From positions 17,756 through 81,755 of the forward strand of contig NZ_JAUSPQ010000005.1 of NCBI RefSeq assembly GCF_030655665.1: a stretch of DNA of 64,000 nt, in the 5' to 3' direction. Shown piece by piece: positions 28,344-36,912 of the stretch. The DNA is from Methanocorpusculum sp. GTDB taxonomy: Archaea > Halobacteriota > Methanomicrobia > Methanomicrobiales > Methanocorpusculaceae. Made by a program: the position numbers and the translations under genes. How positions within the stretch are numbered: position 1 is the stretch's first letter; every line of letters starts with the position of its first letter. The notes below the pieces were generated by a model that saw only the letters and a program-made list of their open reading frames with translations, ran no database searches and had not been told where the DNA came from.

Positions 28344-29047
28344 TGTGTTTTCCTTAAACGTGTAACGAGATCTTGAACTCCCAGGGGCGTACAGAGAACG
28401 GTAATGTGATCTTTTTCTGCAAGCTTTTTGACGAGCGGGCTGACATGTGCCTCATCTATCCCCTGAAGGATTACATACGGGGGTTTGAACGGAGTGACAC
28501 GGATCGCGATCATTGGAGATTTTCCGGTCGAAATATCCGTGAAAATCAGAGCGCGTTCGGTACTCCATCCATAAATGCGGTTGAACTCATTGGGAGAGAG
28601 ATTCAGAATGGCATTCGTACTGTTAATAACAGTGTAGCCAAAAATCTGAGAATCAAGATCGCCGCAGATGAGGGTACATTCAATCTGTTCCGATAATTCC
28701 CTGATCGGGATAGAGGTCGCGAAGTCATGAATATCATAAATGACCTCGTCATCATAATCCGAGAACAGGAGTTTGCCATACTTTTTGATGTATGTCCCAC
28801 CATTTTCTTCGTCAACATTCAGAAGCGAGTCTACGATTTTTCCAACGACACCAGTTCCTGGACTTTTTCTCCTGCCGCTCTCATAATCACTGATAACGGA
28901 TGGAGAAACTCCAAGATGATCTGCGAGTACTCCCGGAGCTATCTGAAAACTTGTACGCCATTTTTTCAGGGCTTTTCCGGGTGAATCGGAGAGGGTGATC
29001 TCGCCTGCCATCTTTTCGGCAAGCTGCTGGCGAAGTACCGGCTTCAT
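28337..29047 (-). CDS. Archaeal HTH (XRE-type) transcriptional regulator with C-terminal ligand-like domain
   Basis: 236 aa. The N-terminal helix-turn-helix ([23 protein letters not shown], cited here in shortened form as residues ~38-60) is followed by about 150 residues with no enzyme motif, possibly a small-molecule-sensing domain. It is first in the HMG-CoA synthase operon, so a role in controlling isoprenoid synthesis is plausible, but that is inferred from position. The gap upstream to ribK (29048-29154) contains divergent promoters. Confidence 0.85.
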   Translation of the reverse strand: MKPVLRQQLAEKMAGEITLSDSPGKALKKWRTSFQIAPGVLADHLGVSPSVISDYESGRRKSPGTGVVGKIVDSLLNVDEENGGTYIKKYGKLLFSDYDDEVIYDIHDFATSIPIRELSEQIECTLICGDLDSQIFGYTVINSTNAILNLSPNEFNRIYGWSTERALIFTDISTGKSPMIAIRVTPFKPPYVILQGIDEAHVSPLVKKLAEKDHITVLCTPLGVQDLVTRLRKTQW

Positions 29048-29123
29048 ACCTATCTGTATTTCGTTACTTACATAAAAAGCTGGTTGTCGAATTCGTCAAT
29101 ACACGAATACAACCGATACTAAC

Positions 29124-29133
29124 TCATAAATAG
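29124..29133 (+). promoter_or_regulatory. TATA box of ribK
   Basis: TCATAAATAG centred 27 bases before the ribK ATG at 29155 predicts a leaderless mRNA, and no Shine-Dalgarno is visible. Confidence 0.5.
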
Positions 29134-29154
29134 TAACCACTCCAACACTGGGTT

Positions 29155-29823
29155 ATGTATACGATAGATGCTGAAGATGCGGCCTGTCTGCGGCGAATTG
29201 CCCTGCTTGGAGGGTGTAAAGGACCAGTACGCCTTTCCACACAGGCTCTGGGAGACCAGCTCGGGATCAGCCAGCAGACCGCATCACGCAGACTTCAGTC
29301 ACTCGAAAAAGCACAGATGATTTCACGGACCGCAGAGTCGACCGGTCAGTTCGTTCTCGTGACACGATCCGGAGAGGAGCATCTCCGGCGGGAATTCTCC
29401 GAGTACAGTAAAATATTCGATGTAAAAGATGAGCAGTATATCCTTACTGGTACCGTCATATTAGGCGTCGGCGAAGGAAGGTACTATATGTCCATCCCCC
29501 ACTATCAGGAACAGTTCGAAAAACTCTGCGGATTTACTCCGTATCCGGGGACGCTCAATATAAAACTCAACCCGCAAAGTGTTCTGGTCAGAAAACGGAT
29601 GGACTCCTTGGAATGGACGATTGTTCCCGGGTTCAAAGATGAACACCGCATGTTTGGTGAGGCACGCTGTATCAAATGCACGATATCCGGTATTTCGTGC
29701 GCAATAGTCGTGCCCGGTCGGACCCATCACCCGGAAGAGATTATTGAGGTAATTTCCGGAACACATCTCCGTGACGCCCTGGACCTGAAAGAAAACAGTG
29801 AAGTCGTTGTGGTCGTTGGATAA
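29155..29823 (+). CDS. ribK: CTP-dependent riboflavin kinase with N-terminal winged helix
   Basis: 222 aa. Residues ~1-90 form a winged-helix domain (LGDQLGISQQTASRRLQSLE) of the type seen in archaeal RibK fusions. The kinase domain follows: GTVILGVGEGRYYMSIPHY, GFTPYPGTLNIKLN and HHPEEIIEVIS. It phosphorylates riboflavin to FMN using CTP. The HTH could let the protein regulate its own or related genes; this is not demonstrated here. It starts a leaderless transcript divergent from the HMG-CoA regulator. Confidence 0.94.
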   Translation: MYTIDAEDAACLRRIALLGGCKGPVRLSTQALGDQLGISQQTASRRLQSLEKAQMISRTAESTGQFVLVTRSGEEHLRREFSEYSKIFDVKDEQYILTGTVILGVGEGRYYMSIPHYQEQFEKLCGFTPYPGTLNIKLNPQSVLVRKRMDSLEWTIVPGFKDEHRMFGEARCIKCTISGISCAIVVPGRTHHPEEIIEVISGTHLRDALDLKENSEVVVVVG

Positions 29824-29897
29824 ACCATAACTTTTTTTAGCACAATTCCGTGTTCACATACGGGAAAAGAAAATCGGCACCTGAACCAAATCAGGTA

Positions 29898-30089
29898 TCA
29901 GTCAAAGGAGAATACATCTTCGACTGTTGTGTGAAAATATCTGGAGATCCTAAACGCCAGTTCAAGGGACGGATCATACTTACCCTTTTCTATGGCAAGA
30001 ATCGTCTGGCGGGTCACACCCAGCTCTTTTGCGAGAGCATCCTGCGTCAGATCATGCATAGCCCGGTAAACCTTGATCTTATTCTTCAT
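29898..30089 (-). CDS. Small XRE-family HTH regulator
   Basis: 63 aa from ATG 30089, almost all helix-turn-helix: LTQDALAKELGVTRQTILAIEKGKYDPSL. It belongs to the YozG-like short Cro/XRE group that usually pairs with a membrane partner. It overlaps the end of the DUF2178-like gene by 11 bases and is co-transcribed with it. The pair may form an autoregulated unit. Confidence 0.88.
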   Translation of the reverse strand: MKNKIKVYRAMHDLTQDALAKELGVTRQTILAIEKGKYDPSLELAFRISRYFHTTVEDVFSFD

Positions 30090-30591
30090 CTTCGCCCCAT
30101 ACCCCGAACTTACGGGCGTAATAGAACCTGAATCCGACATAGATGAAGAGTGCCGCAATGATCATCACAAGCTGCAGTACGGCAAATAATCCGAGTTGTG
30201 AAATCGGGATCGTCTCAGGCGGGACGGGAAAATACGATACGGATTCAAACCCCCCGACGGGGAGCATCGAATCATTTGAACGGTGATAGGTAAATGATTG
30301 AAAACCCAGGGGACCGCTGAAAACATACACGATCGTAGCAAGATTCACGGTCAGGAAAAGAACGACCGAGGCTCTTATCGTCGCAGACGCGGTTTTCATA
30401 TCGATCAAAATGGTCCGTTCATCCTGAACGATGTCGGTAACACGTTTTTTCAGAACGAAGAAAAGCACCGCTGCGAGAATAACAGAAGCCGCAATGATCA
30501 GCGGACTCGAAAGTTCTATCGACAGCCAGAATAAAAGAAGCAGAGAGACGGCAATAAGACCGTATATAATATAGAACGTATTTTTCTTCAT
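30079..30591 (-). CDS. DUF2178-like membrane protein, partner of XRE regulator
   Basis: 170 aa with four membrane segments (about residues 6-24, 28-46, 70-90 and 133-155). The loop KKRVTDIVQDERTILIDMKTA after the second helix is the recognisable DUF2178 feature. The function is unknown. Overlap with the following HTH gene supports a functional pair, as in other archaea where a small XRE protein follows this family. Confidence 0.75.
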   Translation of the reverse strand: MKKNTFYIIYGLIAVSLLLLFWLSIELSSPLIIAASVILAAVLFFVLKKRVTDIVQDERTILIDMKTASATIRASVVLFLTVNLATIVYVFSGPLGFQSFTYHRSNDSMLPVGGFESVSYFPVPPETIPISQLGLFAVLQLVMIIAALFIYVGFRFYYARKFGVWGEDEE

Positions 30592-31078
30592 CAGTTAGTC
30601 CTACTTTATGTTAATTGAACACTATAAGGATTTGCAAAATATAAAAACCCGCCCCGTTGTGTGTGGGATGGGGCGGGCGTTTTTTTTGTATGGTGGTATG
30701 AGAAAAAATCTGATTCTGCTTTTCCTGTTGTGTGTACTGAAGTATGAGAGGGCGATCCCCGTCCAGCCCATACTTCAGCGTATAATGTATTTTACATAAT
30801 GTAATATATAGTTTCCGTTTTTGAGCAAAATCTACCTGGTGCCGGACAGGAAGAAAAAAATCCCCGGATCATTTATGGTGGTGTGGACCTGATTCGGGGT
30901 TCGCTGGTGTGTGTATGGTTCTATATGGGAAAATCTGTGTTGTCTGTGTCCTGAAGAATCAATAAAACCGACTCTTCATTAACACGTATATAATTCATTT
31001 AACCATATATACATTCTGAACGGGGACCTTTTTTTCGTGAACCTTAATCACCGTACAGCACACATCATACGGATAAGA
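30592..31078. other. Non-coding region with two inverted repeats and shared 12-mer
   Basis: Apart from the GC-rich stem-loop there is a second inverted repeat, TGAAGTATG (30738-30746) with CATACTTCA (30769-30777), and the 12-mer ACATAATGTAAT (30794-30805) identical to 9686-9697. A TATA box CCATATATAC (31003-31012) probably serves the following radical SAM gene. No protein gene is supported. Confidence 0.5.
30648..30687 (+). terminator. GC-rich stem-loop with T8 tail
   Basis: CCCGCCCC (30648-30655) pairs with GGGGCGGG (30670-30677), followed after two bases by eight T residues. It has the form of an intrinsic terminator, yet no gene ends just upstream on the plus strand; the nearest, the DUF2178 gene, is on the other strand and begins here. 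It might end a small transcript or an attenuated leader. Confidence 0.5.
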
Positions 31079-32917
31079 ATGCCTTCAATCACCACCGGAA
31101 ACCTCACCGACCAGCCGCGCTATCTCCCAATAACCGCAGAAGAGCTGAAAAATACCGGCAGGACTAAACCTGACATCATCCTTGTATCGGCCGATGCCTA
31201 TGTTGATCATCCGTCATTTGCCGCCGCACTCCTTGGACGAACACTGATAAACGCAGGATTCTCCGTTGCCATTATAAGCCAGCCCGACTGGAAAGACAGA
31301 GAAGGAACAGACTTCACACAGTTTGGAAAACCAAACCTCTTCTTCGCCGTACTTCCCGGAGCCGTCGATCCGATGGTAAGTGCCTATACCCCTGCACTCC
31401 GGCGCCGGCATGACGATGCATACTCACCCGGTGGAAAACCCACCCGCCCGGAAAAAACGACCCTTGTTTACACAAATATACTTCATCGTCTGTTCAAAGA
31501 CACCCCGATAATCATTGGAGGGATCGAAGCAAGTCTCAGACGCCTCGCTCATTACGATTACTGGAGCGACTCGGTCAAACAGGGGATCCTTGCGGATGCT
31601 CCCGCCTCGCTTCTCGTCTACGGAATGGGTGAGCTCCAGATGATCGAGATCGCCGAACGCCTGAAAACCGGCGAAAGCGTCAAAGACCTCACGGATATCA
31701 GAGGCACCTGCTACACGATGAGCATAGCAGCGTTCCGGGAAAATCCTCCGGCCGGGACCATACTTCCCGCATACCCGGCAGTAGTAAACAAGGAAACCTA
31801 TGCGGAAGCGTTTAAGATCCAGCATCTTTCTAAAGATACGCTGATCCAGCCCCACCCGAAGACCGTCGTCGTCCAGAATCCTCCGGCACGTCCCCTTACA
31901 AGCGAGGAACTCGATATCATCTACGAACTGCCGTACACAAGAAAACAGCACCCGGCATACAAAGAACCGATCCCGGCACTCACCCCGATCCAATTTTCCA
32001 TCACCACCCACCGCGGGTGTTTTGGCGCCTGTTCATTTTGCGCCATCACCCATCATCAGGGAAAAGAGATCGTCTCACGAAGTGAGGAATCCGTTCTGAA
32101 AGAGGCTGAGCGGATCGCGAAAATGCCGGAGTTTCGGGGAACGATCTCGGATCTCGGCGGACCGTCCGCGAATATGTATGCCTGCAGCTGTGCAAACTGG
32201 GAGGAAAACGGGGCCTGTCTCGACAAAAACTGTGCGGCATGCCCTTCGCTGAAGCTGGGCACAACCGAACAGATTTCCCTGCTCAGACACGTATCGGCGA
32301 TCAGAAAAGTCAAACATGTTTTCATCAGCTCGGGAATCAGATACGATCTCATTCCCGAAACAGAAGACGGGGACAAATACCTGAAAGAGCTGACCGAACG
32401 CCACATCTCCGGCCACCTGAAAGTTGCACCCGAACATATCAGCGACCGGGTAACGCAGCTGATGAACAAACCGGGAAAAGCGGTCTTTGATGCCTTCTGC
32501 AAAAGGTTCGATGCCCTCCAAAAGGACAAAACGAAGAAACAGTATCTCGTGCCGTATCTGATGTCATCTCATCCCGGATGCCGGATAGATGACATGGTCA
32601 CCCTTGCCCTCTATCTCAGAGAAAAGGGGATGTACACCGAACAGGTCCAGGACTTTACTCCGGTTCCGATGACCCTTTCAACGGCGATGTATTACACCGG
32701 ACTCGACCCTATGACCGGGAAAAAAGTCCATGTCCCCCTCGGAGATGAGAAAAGGATCCAGAGAGCCCTTCTTCAGTGGAAAGATCCGAAACAGTATGAT
32801 TATGTCATCTCCGGACTTTTGAAGGCAGGAAGAAGTGACCTGATCGGGGACCTGGTGCCTAACAAAGGTCTGCCCCCGGTAAAAAAATCAGGCAGCTCGA
32901 AAAAAAGAAGAGTTTAA
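31079..32917 (+). CDS. YgiQ-family (UPF0313) radical SAM protein
   Basis: 612 aa from ATG 31079; a GTG 14 codons upstream is possible but adds unlikely sequence and lies close to the predicted transcript start near 31033. The N-terminal region is B12-binding-like (VSADAYVDHPSF). The radical SAM CX3CX2C is CFGACSFC at about residues 322-329, followed by the family segment with extra Cys (CSCANWEENGACLDKNCAAC). The function of YgiQ proteins is unknown. The C-terminus is Lys/Ser-rich. The gene is convergent with the antiporter, overlapping its end by four bases. Confidence 0.9.
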   Translation: MPSITTGNLTDQPRYLPITAEELKNTGRTKPDIILVSADAYVDHPSFAAALLGRTLINAGFSVAIISQPDWKDREGTDFTQFGKPNLFFAVLPGAVDPMVSAYTPALRRRHDDAYSPGGKPTRPEKTTLVYTNILHRLFKDTPIIIGGIEASLRRLAHYDYWSDSVKQGILADAPASLLVYGMGELQMIEIAERLKTGESVKDLTDIRGTCYTMSIAAFRENPPAGTILPAYPAVVNKETYAEAFKIQHLSKDTLIQPHPKTVVVQNPPARPLTSEELDIIYELPYTRKQHPAYKEPIPALTPIQFSITTHRGCFGACSFCAITHHQGKEIVSRSEESVLKEAERIAKMPEFRGTISDLGGPSANMYACSCANWEENGACLDKNCAACPSLKLGTTEQISLLRHVSAIRKVKHVFISSGIRYDLIPETEDGDKYLKELTERHISGHLKVAPEHISDRVTQLMNKPGKAVFDAFCKRFDALQKDKTKKQYLVPYLMSSHPGCRIDDMVTLALYLREKGMYTEQVQDFTPVPMTLSTAMYYTGLDPMTGKKVHVPLGDEKRIQRALLQWKDPKQYDYVISGLLKAGRSDLIGDLVPNKGLPPVKKSGSSKKRRV

Positions 32918-34179
32918 GTCTTTGAATCCTGCTCACAGGCGAGAGCTTTGGGCTTTTCTCCCTTGAAGAAGAATCCTCTGTAAATCATCGGGACGATCAC
33001 CGTCGTCACAAGGGAGACCACCACGATCGCGATAAACAGCTCGTTTCCTAACTGGAGAAGATGCTCCGCCTCTAGGGGGTCTATAGCTGCGGCCGCCATC
33101 TCCTCAAACCGATTCAGTGCAATAAGGCCAACGATCATGGCCACCTCCCCGCGAGGGGTCATCCCAAACCCGATGAGCGCCGAGTCTCGCCAACTCATCC
33201 CTGTTAATTTGGCCGGGATACCGCAGCCGAAAACTTTCGTGATAACAGCAACGATCGTCAGGATCGCGATGAACAATATCATATCCTGAGTCAGATATCG
33301 TAAATCTGCGATGATACCGAGTGACACGAAGAATATCGCCGCGAAGATGATATACAGATACTCGGCGCCGAGTTTGATATCCATACTATGCTTCAGACTG
33401 ACTCTGTTCACACAGACACCTGCAAGGAATGCCCCGACGATAGCGGATATCCCCACCATTTCAGCCATCATTGCATAGAAAAATGCGATCATCATCGCAA
33501 AGATGAACACAAATTCCGGGAACTGTCGGGCGATCTTTGTTTCATCCATCTTGGTGATCAGGAGAGGAATAACTTTGACACCCACTCCTGCCGCAATGAT
33601 TACGAAACCGAATGCTTTGATAACGGTGAGACCGATTCCGAGGGGAACAAGTTCACCGGTCGAGGCAAGATCAGTACAAATCGAAAGCACGATCAAACTT
33701 AAGATATCATCGATGACCGCAGCCCCGATGATCGCTTTCGCGAACGGCTGATGGAGTTTGCCCATCTCCCGCAGAACATTTGCCGTGATCGCGATACTGG
33801 TGGCGGTCAACGCGGTACCAATGAAAATGGCACTGTAAAAGTCCATGCCGAAAAAGACCGCGGTGATATACCCGCCGACCCATGGAACAACAACTCCTAT
33901 GAAAGCAATTAAGATATATCGCCAGTTGGTGATATCACGCAGTTCAAACTCGAATCCTATCACAAACAGCAGAATAATTGCGCCAAGTCCGGCGAGACTC
34001 TGAACGAAGTCCGTATAGGTAATAAGTCCGAGGACACTCGGACCAACGATAAGACCTACCAGGATCTCGCCGATAACCGCGGACTGGTGGATCCGTGTCG
34101 CGAGAAGATAACCTCCCAATGCCACGAATAACAGAAGACTCATCTGGAATTCGATGGTGGATATGAGTTCTTCCAACAT
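32914..34179 (-). CDS. Monovalent cation:proton antiporter-2 (Kef/NapA-type)
   Basis: 421 aa, 12-13 membrane helices of the CPA2 family. Characteristic segments: GEILVGLIVGPSVLGL, GTALTATSIAITANVL, and the ion-site AAVIDDILSL with the Asp-Asp pair. The C-terminal part lacks a RCK/TrkA domain. Na+/H+ or K+/H+ exchange is expected in the cytoplasmic membrane. A single gene, convergent with the radical SAM gene. Confidence 0.9.
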   Translation of the reverse strand: MLEELISTIEFQMSLLLFVALGGYLLATRIHQSAVIGEILVGLIVGPSVLGLITYTDFVQSLAGLGAIILLFVIGFEFELRDITNWRYILIAFIGVVVPWVGGYITAVFFGMDFYSAIFIGTALTATSIAITANVLREMGKLHQPFAKAIIGAAVIDDILSLIVLSICTDLASTGELVPLGIGLTVIKAFGFVIIAAGVGVKVIPLLITKMDETKIARQFPEFVFIFAMMIAFFYAMMAEMVGISAIVGAFLAGVCVNRVSLKHSMDIKLGAEYLYIIFAAIFFVSLGIIADLRYLTQDMILFIAILTIVAVITKVFGCGIPAKLTGMSWRDSALIGFGMTPRGEVAMIVGLIALNRFEEMAAAAIDPLEAEHLLQLGNELFIAIVVVSLVTTVIVPMIYRGFFFKGEKPKALACEQDSKT

Positions 34180-34237
34180 AAGTATCTTGAATTTAGGTTG
34201 TGCTAGTAAAAAGAATTTCTCTTAAACACTTTGAATT

Positions 34238-34837
34238 CTAGTAATCCGGATCCTGTTTTGCCGGGCAGAAATTACATAACGCCTGAGGTAGATCCTTTTC
34301 CCGGTCACGGATCGGGCAGTAAACAATGTCTCCCACCTGCCGGATCCGAAGTCCTCCCGGAAACGGCATGCCGACAGGATGACCGCAGCCCCCCTTCACG
34401 AACATGACATAGGCAAACACCAGACGGTAGAAAAATTTTGACAAGGGATGATTCTGGGTAGGGAGGGAGTTCTCCGAAGGACCGACATTCTGAAAACAAT
34501 ATTCTGGAACATCGACCCAGTATTTTTTCCAAAGATCAAGATCGGAGAGCGGACCGGAACAAACGATACCGGGTCGGTAATCCTGCATGAACTCATGGTA
34601 CTGATCGAGCAAATCCATACAGAACGGTTTGTACATCCGGCGGTACGGATTCGGGAGTCGGTCAACCTCACACTTTAGATGCCCGCCGATGTACTGCAGA
34701 TCAAAAACCGTGTAGGCGGACAATGCCCTGCCGATAATTTCTGCCGCCGCCTGATTCGACTCTGCAGAAAGAAGAGCCGTCACCGTCTCATCAATGAATT
34801 TGCGGGAGGATGAAGCGGAACGTGAAAAGATGTCCAT
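34238..34837 (-). CDS. UPF0305 (DUF2115) family protein
   Basis: 199 aa from ATG 34837 (a 36-codon upstream extension is not family-like). Cys-containing segments at the C-terminus (GGCGHPVGMPFPGG, YCPIRDRE and LCNFCPAKQ) and the conserved IVCSGPLSDLDLWKKYW region identify DUF2115, found mainly in methanogens. The Cys pattern suggests a metal or iron-sulfur site. Its function is unknown. Adjacent to, and convergent with nothing, it stands divergent from the DUF475-like gene. Confidence 0.82.
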   Translation of the reverse strand: MDIFSRSASSSRKFIDETVTALLSAESNQAAAEIIGRALSAYTVFDLQYIGGHLKCEVDRLPNPYRRMYKPFCMDLLDQYHEFMQDYRPGIVCSGPLSDLDLWKKYWVDVPEYCFQNVGPSENSLPTQNHPLSKFFYRLVFAYVMFVKGGCGHPVGMPFPGGLRIRQVGDIVYCPIRDREKDLPQALCNFCPAKQDPDY

Positions 34838-34937
34838 TGATTGATGATTATACCATTGGACCCGGAGCCTATAATATCTGTGTCCCGGAAAACAGTACAT
34901 GTTTATATTCCGACAGGTCGAATACAGTGTAGTTTTC

Positions 34938-35909
34938 ATGGACATTCTCTACGCTGTAGTCGTCATCATCGGTCTTGTTGCCTTCGAGACCGTTGCCAGC
35001 ATAGATAATGCCATAATCAATGCGGATATTTTATCGACGATGAAGGCCTGGGCCCGCCGCTGGTTCCTTACATGGGGTCTTATCATCGCGGTGTTCGGCG
35101 TCCGCGGTCTTCTGCCCTGGGCAATTATTTGGGCGTCAGCCCCCTCGCTAGGTCCGATCGGAGCGCTTACCGCGACCTTCTCCGGCGACGAGACGGCGGC
35201 TCTCGCGATCGAGCAGAGCGCTCCGTTTCTCCTTCTCGCAGGAGGAGTGTTTATGGTTTTTCTGTTTCTGCACTGGTTCATGGCAGAGCAGAAGAACTGC
35301 ATAGTTCCTGGAGAACTCGCTTTCTCGAAAACCGGACCCTGGTTTTATGCGGCGGCCGCGATCATTCTTCTGGCAATAGTTTACTTTACTGTCCAGATAA
35401 ACCCGTTCCTCGCCGTCGCAGCAGTCGCGGGTTCGGCGATCTTTTTCATCATGCAGGGATTCCGTCTGTTTGCTGATGCCAAAACTCTGGAGCTTGAGAA
35501 GGGGACGGAAAATCCGGATGAAGCGGGACACAAATCCCAGATCAGTAAACTGATGCTTCTCGAAGTGATCGACGCGACATTTTCCATAGATGGAGTCGTC
35601 GGCGCATTTGCATTCACCATGTCGGTCCCTCTGATCCTGATTGGTAACGGCCTCGGGGCATTAGTGGTCCGTGAACTGACGATTCGAAACATTGACAGTA
35701 TCCGGAAATATGCCTATCTCAAAAACGGAGCGATGTACTCTATATTCTGTCTGGGTATCATCATGTGCTCGGAAGGATTCGGTCTGGAGTTGCCGATCTG
35801 GATCGCTCCCATCCTTACAGTGTCCATCGTTGCAGTCTTCTTCGGACTCTCTCTGAGAAAAATCAAGAAGCATGATTACGGAACCTGTCCGGCGCCGAGA
35901 AAAGAGTAA
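34938..35909 (+). CDS. DUF475 / TerC-like integral membrane protein
   Basis: 323 aa from ATG 34938. About nine membrane helices; typical acidic residues in VAFETVASIDNAIINADIL, and the repeat-like LLEVIDATFSIDGVVGAFAF. These Asp/Glu-containing helices in TerC relatives are thought to bind metal ions, and transporters of the group act in Mn2+ efflux. Function here is inferred from family only. Confidence 0.85.
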   Translation: MDILYAVVVIIGLVAFETVASIDNAIINADILSTMKAWARRWFLTWGLIIAVFGVRGLLPWAIIWASAPSLGPIGALTATFSGDETAALAIEQSAPFLLLAGGVFMVFLFLHWFMAEQKNCIVPGELAFSKTGPWFYAAAAIILLAIVYFTVQINPFLAVAAVAGSAIFFIMQGFRLFADAKTLELEKGTENPDEAGHKSQISKLMLLEVIDATFSIDGVVGAFAFTMSVPLILIGNGLGALVVRELTIRNIDSIRKYAYLKNGAMYSIFCLGIIMCSEGFGLELPIWIAPILTVSIVAVFFGLSLRKIKKHDYGTCPAPRKE

Positions 35910-36309
35910 CTATTTTTTTAGAGAGGATTTCCGCGGTGTTATCCTCAATCCAATTCGGAAGGGAGATTGACACTACACCGAGTAAGTCCCATTTTGAATA
36001 TTATATACTCATACTTCACATACTTTACGTGAAGTTTACGCAGACCGCGTAAACATTAAAAACCTGTGGATCTCCCTCTTTTTCAAAAAATACCCAATAT
36101 AATAAAAATACAAATATAATTAAAACGAAATTTACGTAAGAGAGGAAAACGCCCAGCAGACTTTCTGAACCCCAAAACCCTCTGCATTTCCCAAAATCGC
36201 GTAAACACGTAAACATCAAAAATCCAGCCTCATATCTCCCTCCAAATCAAAAAAGAAGACCGGGAATTGTTCACGCCCAGCCCGTAACCACCCCTCCCCT
36301 CACGGCAGC
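35910..36309. other. AT-rich non-coding region with CGTAAA repeats
   Basis: It contains a perfect 8-bp hairpin GTTTACGC/GCGTAAAC (36034-36054), TTACGTAA (36132-36139), and tandem GCGTAAAC-ACGTAAAC at 36199-36214. The frame 36025-36219 on the minus strand has unlikely composition and is not taken as a gene. Confidence 0.5.
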
Positions 36310-36912
36310 TCAGAGCTTTCTGCAGAGGATAGCCGCGTGATCTTTGTGATAGGGATCGAGCCATACGCTTTTCTCCACCACGTATCCGCCTTCCTTCAGC
36401 TCCGCACACGTGTCGGCAAACACCTCATCGGCAGACTTTCTGATATCCACACTCCGCGTTTTCAGCATGAGAACGAGACGGCCGCCGGATTTTATAAACG
36501 GCAGATGCTTCACCGCGATGCCCGCCTGATTCGGCTGGGCAACATCCTGATAGAGCATATCCGCTGGTTCGAGGAGAGCGGCGTATCGAACAGGACGGGT
36601 CGCATCCGCGTAGATCGGAACGATATTCTTACGTTTCTTTGCGACCGCGAGGAGATCCTCCATCGGGCGGGGGGCAAACTCTACTGCGTAAACTGACTCC
36701 ACATAATCCGCGACATGGGAAACGGTCGTGCCGTTCGCGGCTCCTAGATAAAGGACGACCTCATCCTTGCCAAGGGAGGTCGTTTTGTCCAGATACCAGA
36801 GGGCGGCAAGTTTACTCCGGTACGGGTCCCAAACGCGGAAGTTCCCAAGCATGCGCTCATTATACACTCCTCCTGAGCCTTCAGATACGAGTGTGCCTTT
36901 TATGTCGATCAT
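36310..36912 (-). CDS. flpA: Fibrillarin-like 2'-O-methyltransferase FlpA
   Basis: 200 aa SAM-dependent RNA methyltransferase of the box C/D sRNP. Motifs are VLYLGAANGTTVSHVADYV, VYAVEFAPRPM and LYQDVAQPNQA, and the SAM-binding glycine loop has LGAANGTT. It works with Nop5 and L7Ae to methylate rRNA and tRNA. Its start overlaps the Nop5 stop by four bases, the standard archaeal pair. Confidence 0.95.
   Translation of the reverse strand: MIDIKGTLVSEGSGGVYNERMLGNFRVWDPYRSKLAALWYLDKTTSLGKDEVVLYLGAANGTTVSHVADYVESVYAVEFAPRPMEDLLAVAKKRKNIVPIYADATRPVRYAALLEPADMLYQDVAQPNQAGIAVKHLPFIKSGGRLVLMLKTRSVDIRKSADEVFADTCAELKEGGYVVEKSVWLDPYHKDHAAILCRKL

Noticed and set aside
36025..36219. Minus-strand frame of 64 codons in the CGTAAA repeat region
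   Set aside because: AT-rich sequence with repeats; hydrophobicity arises from T runs and there is no start signal.
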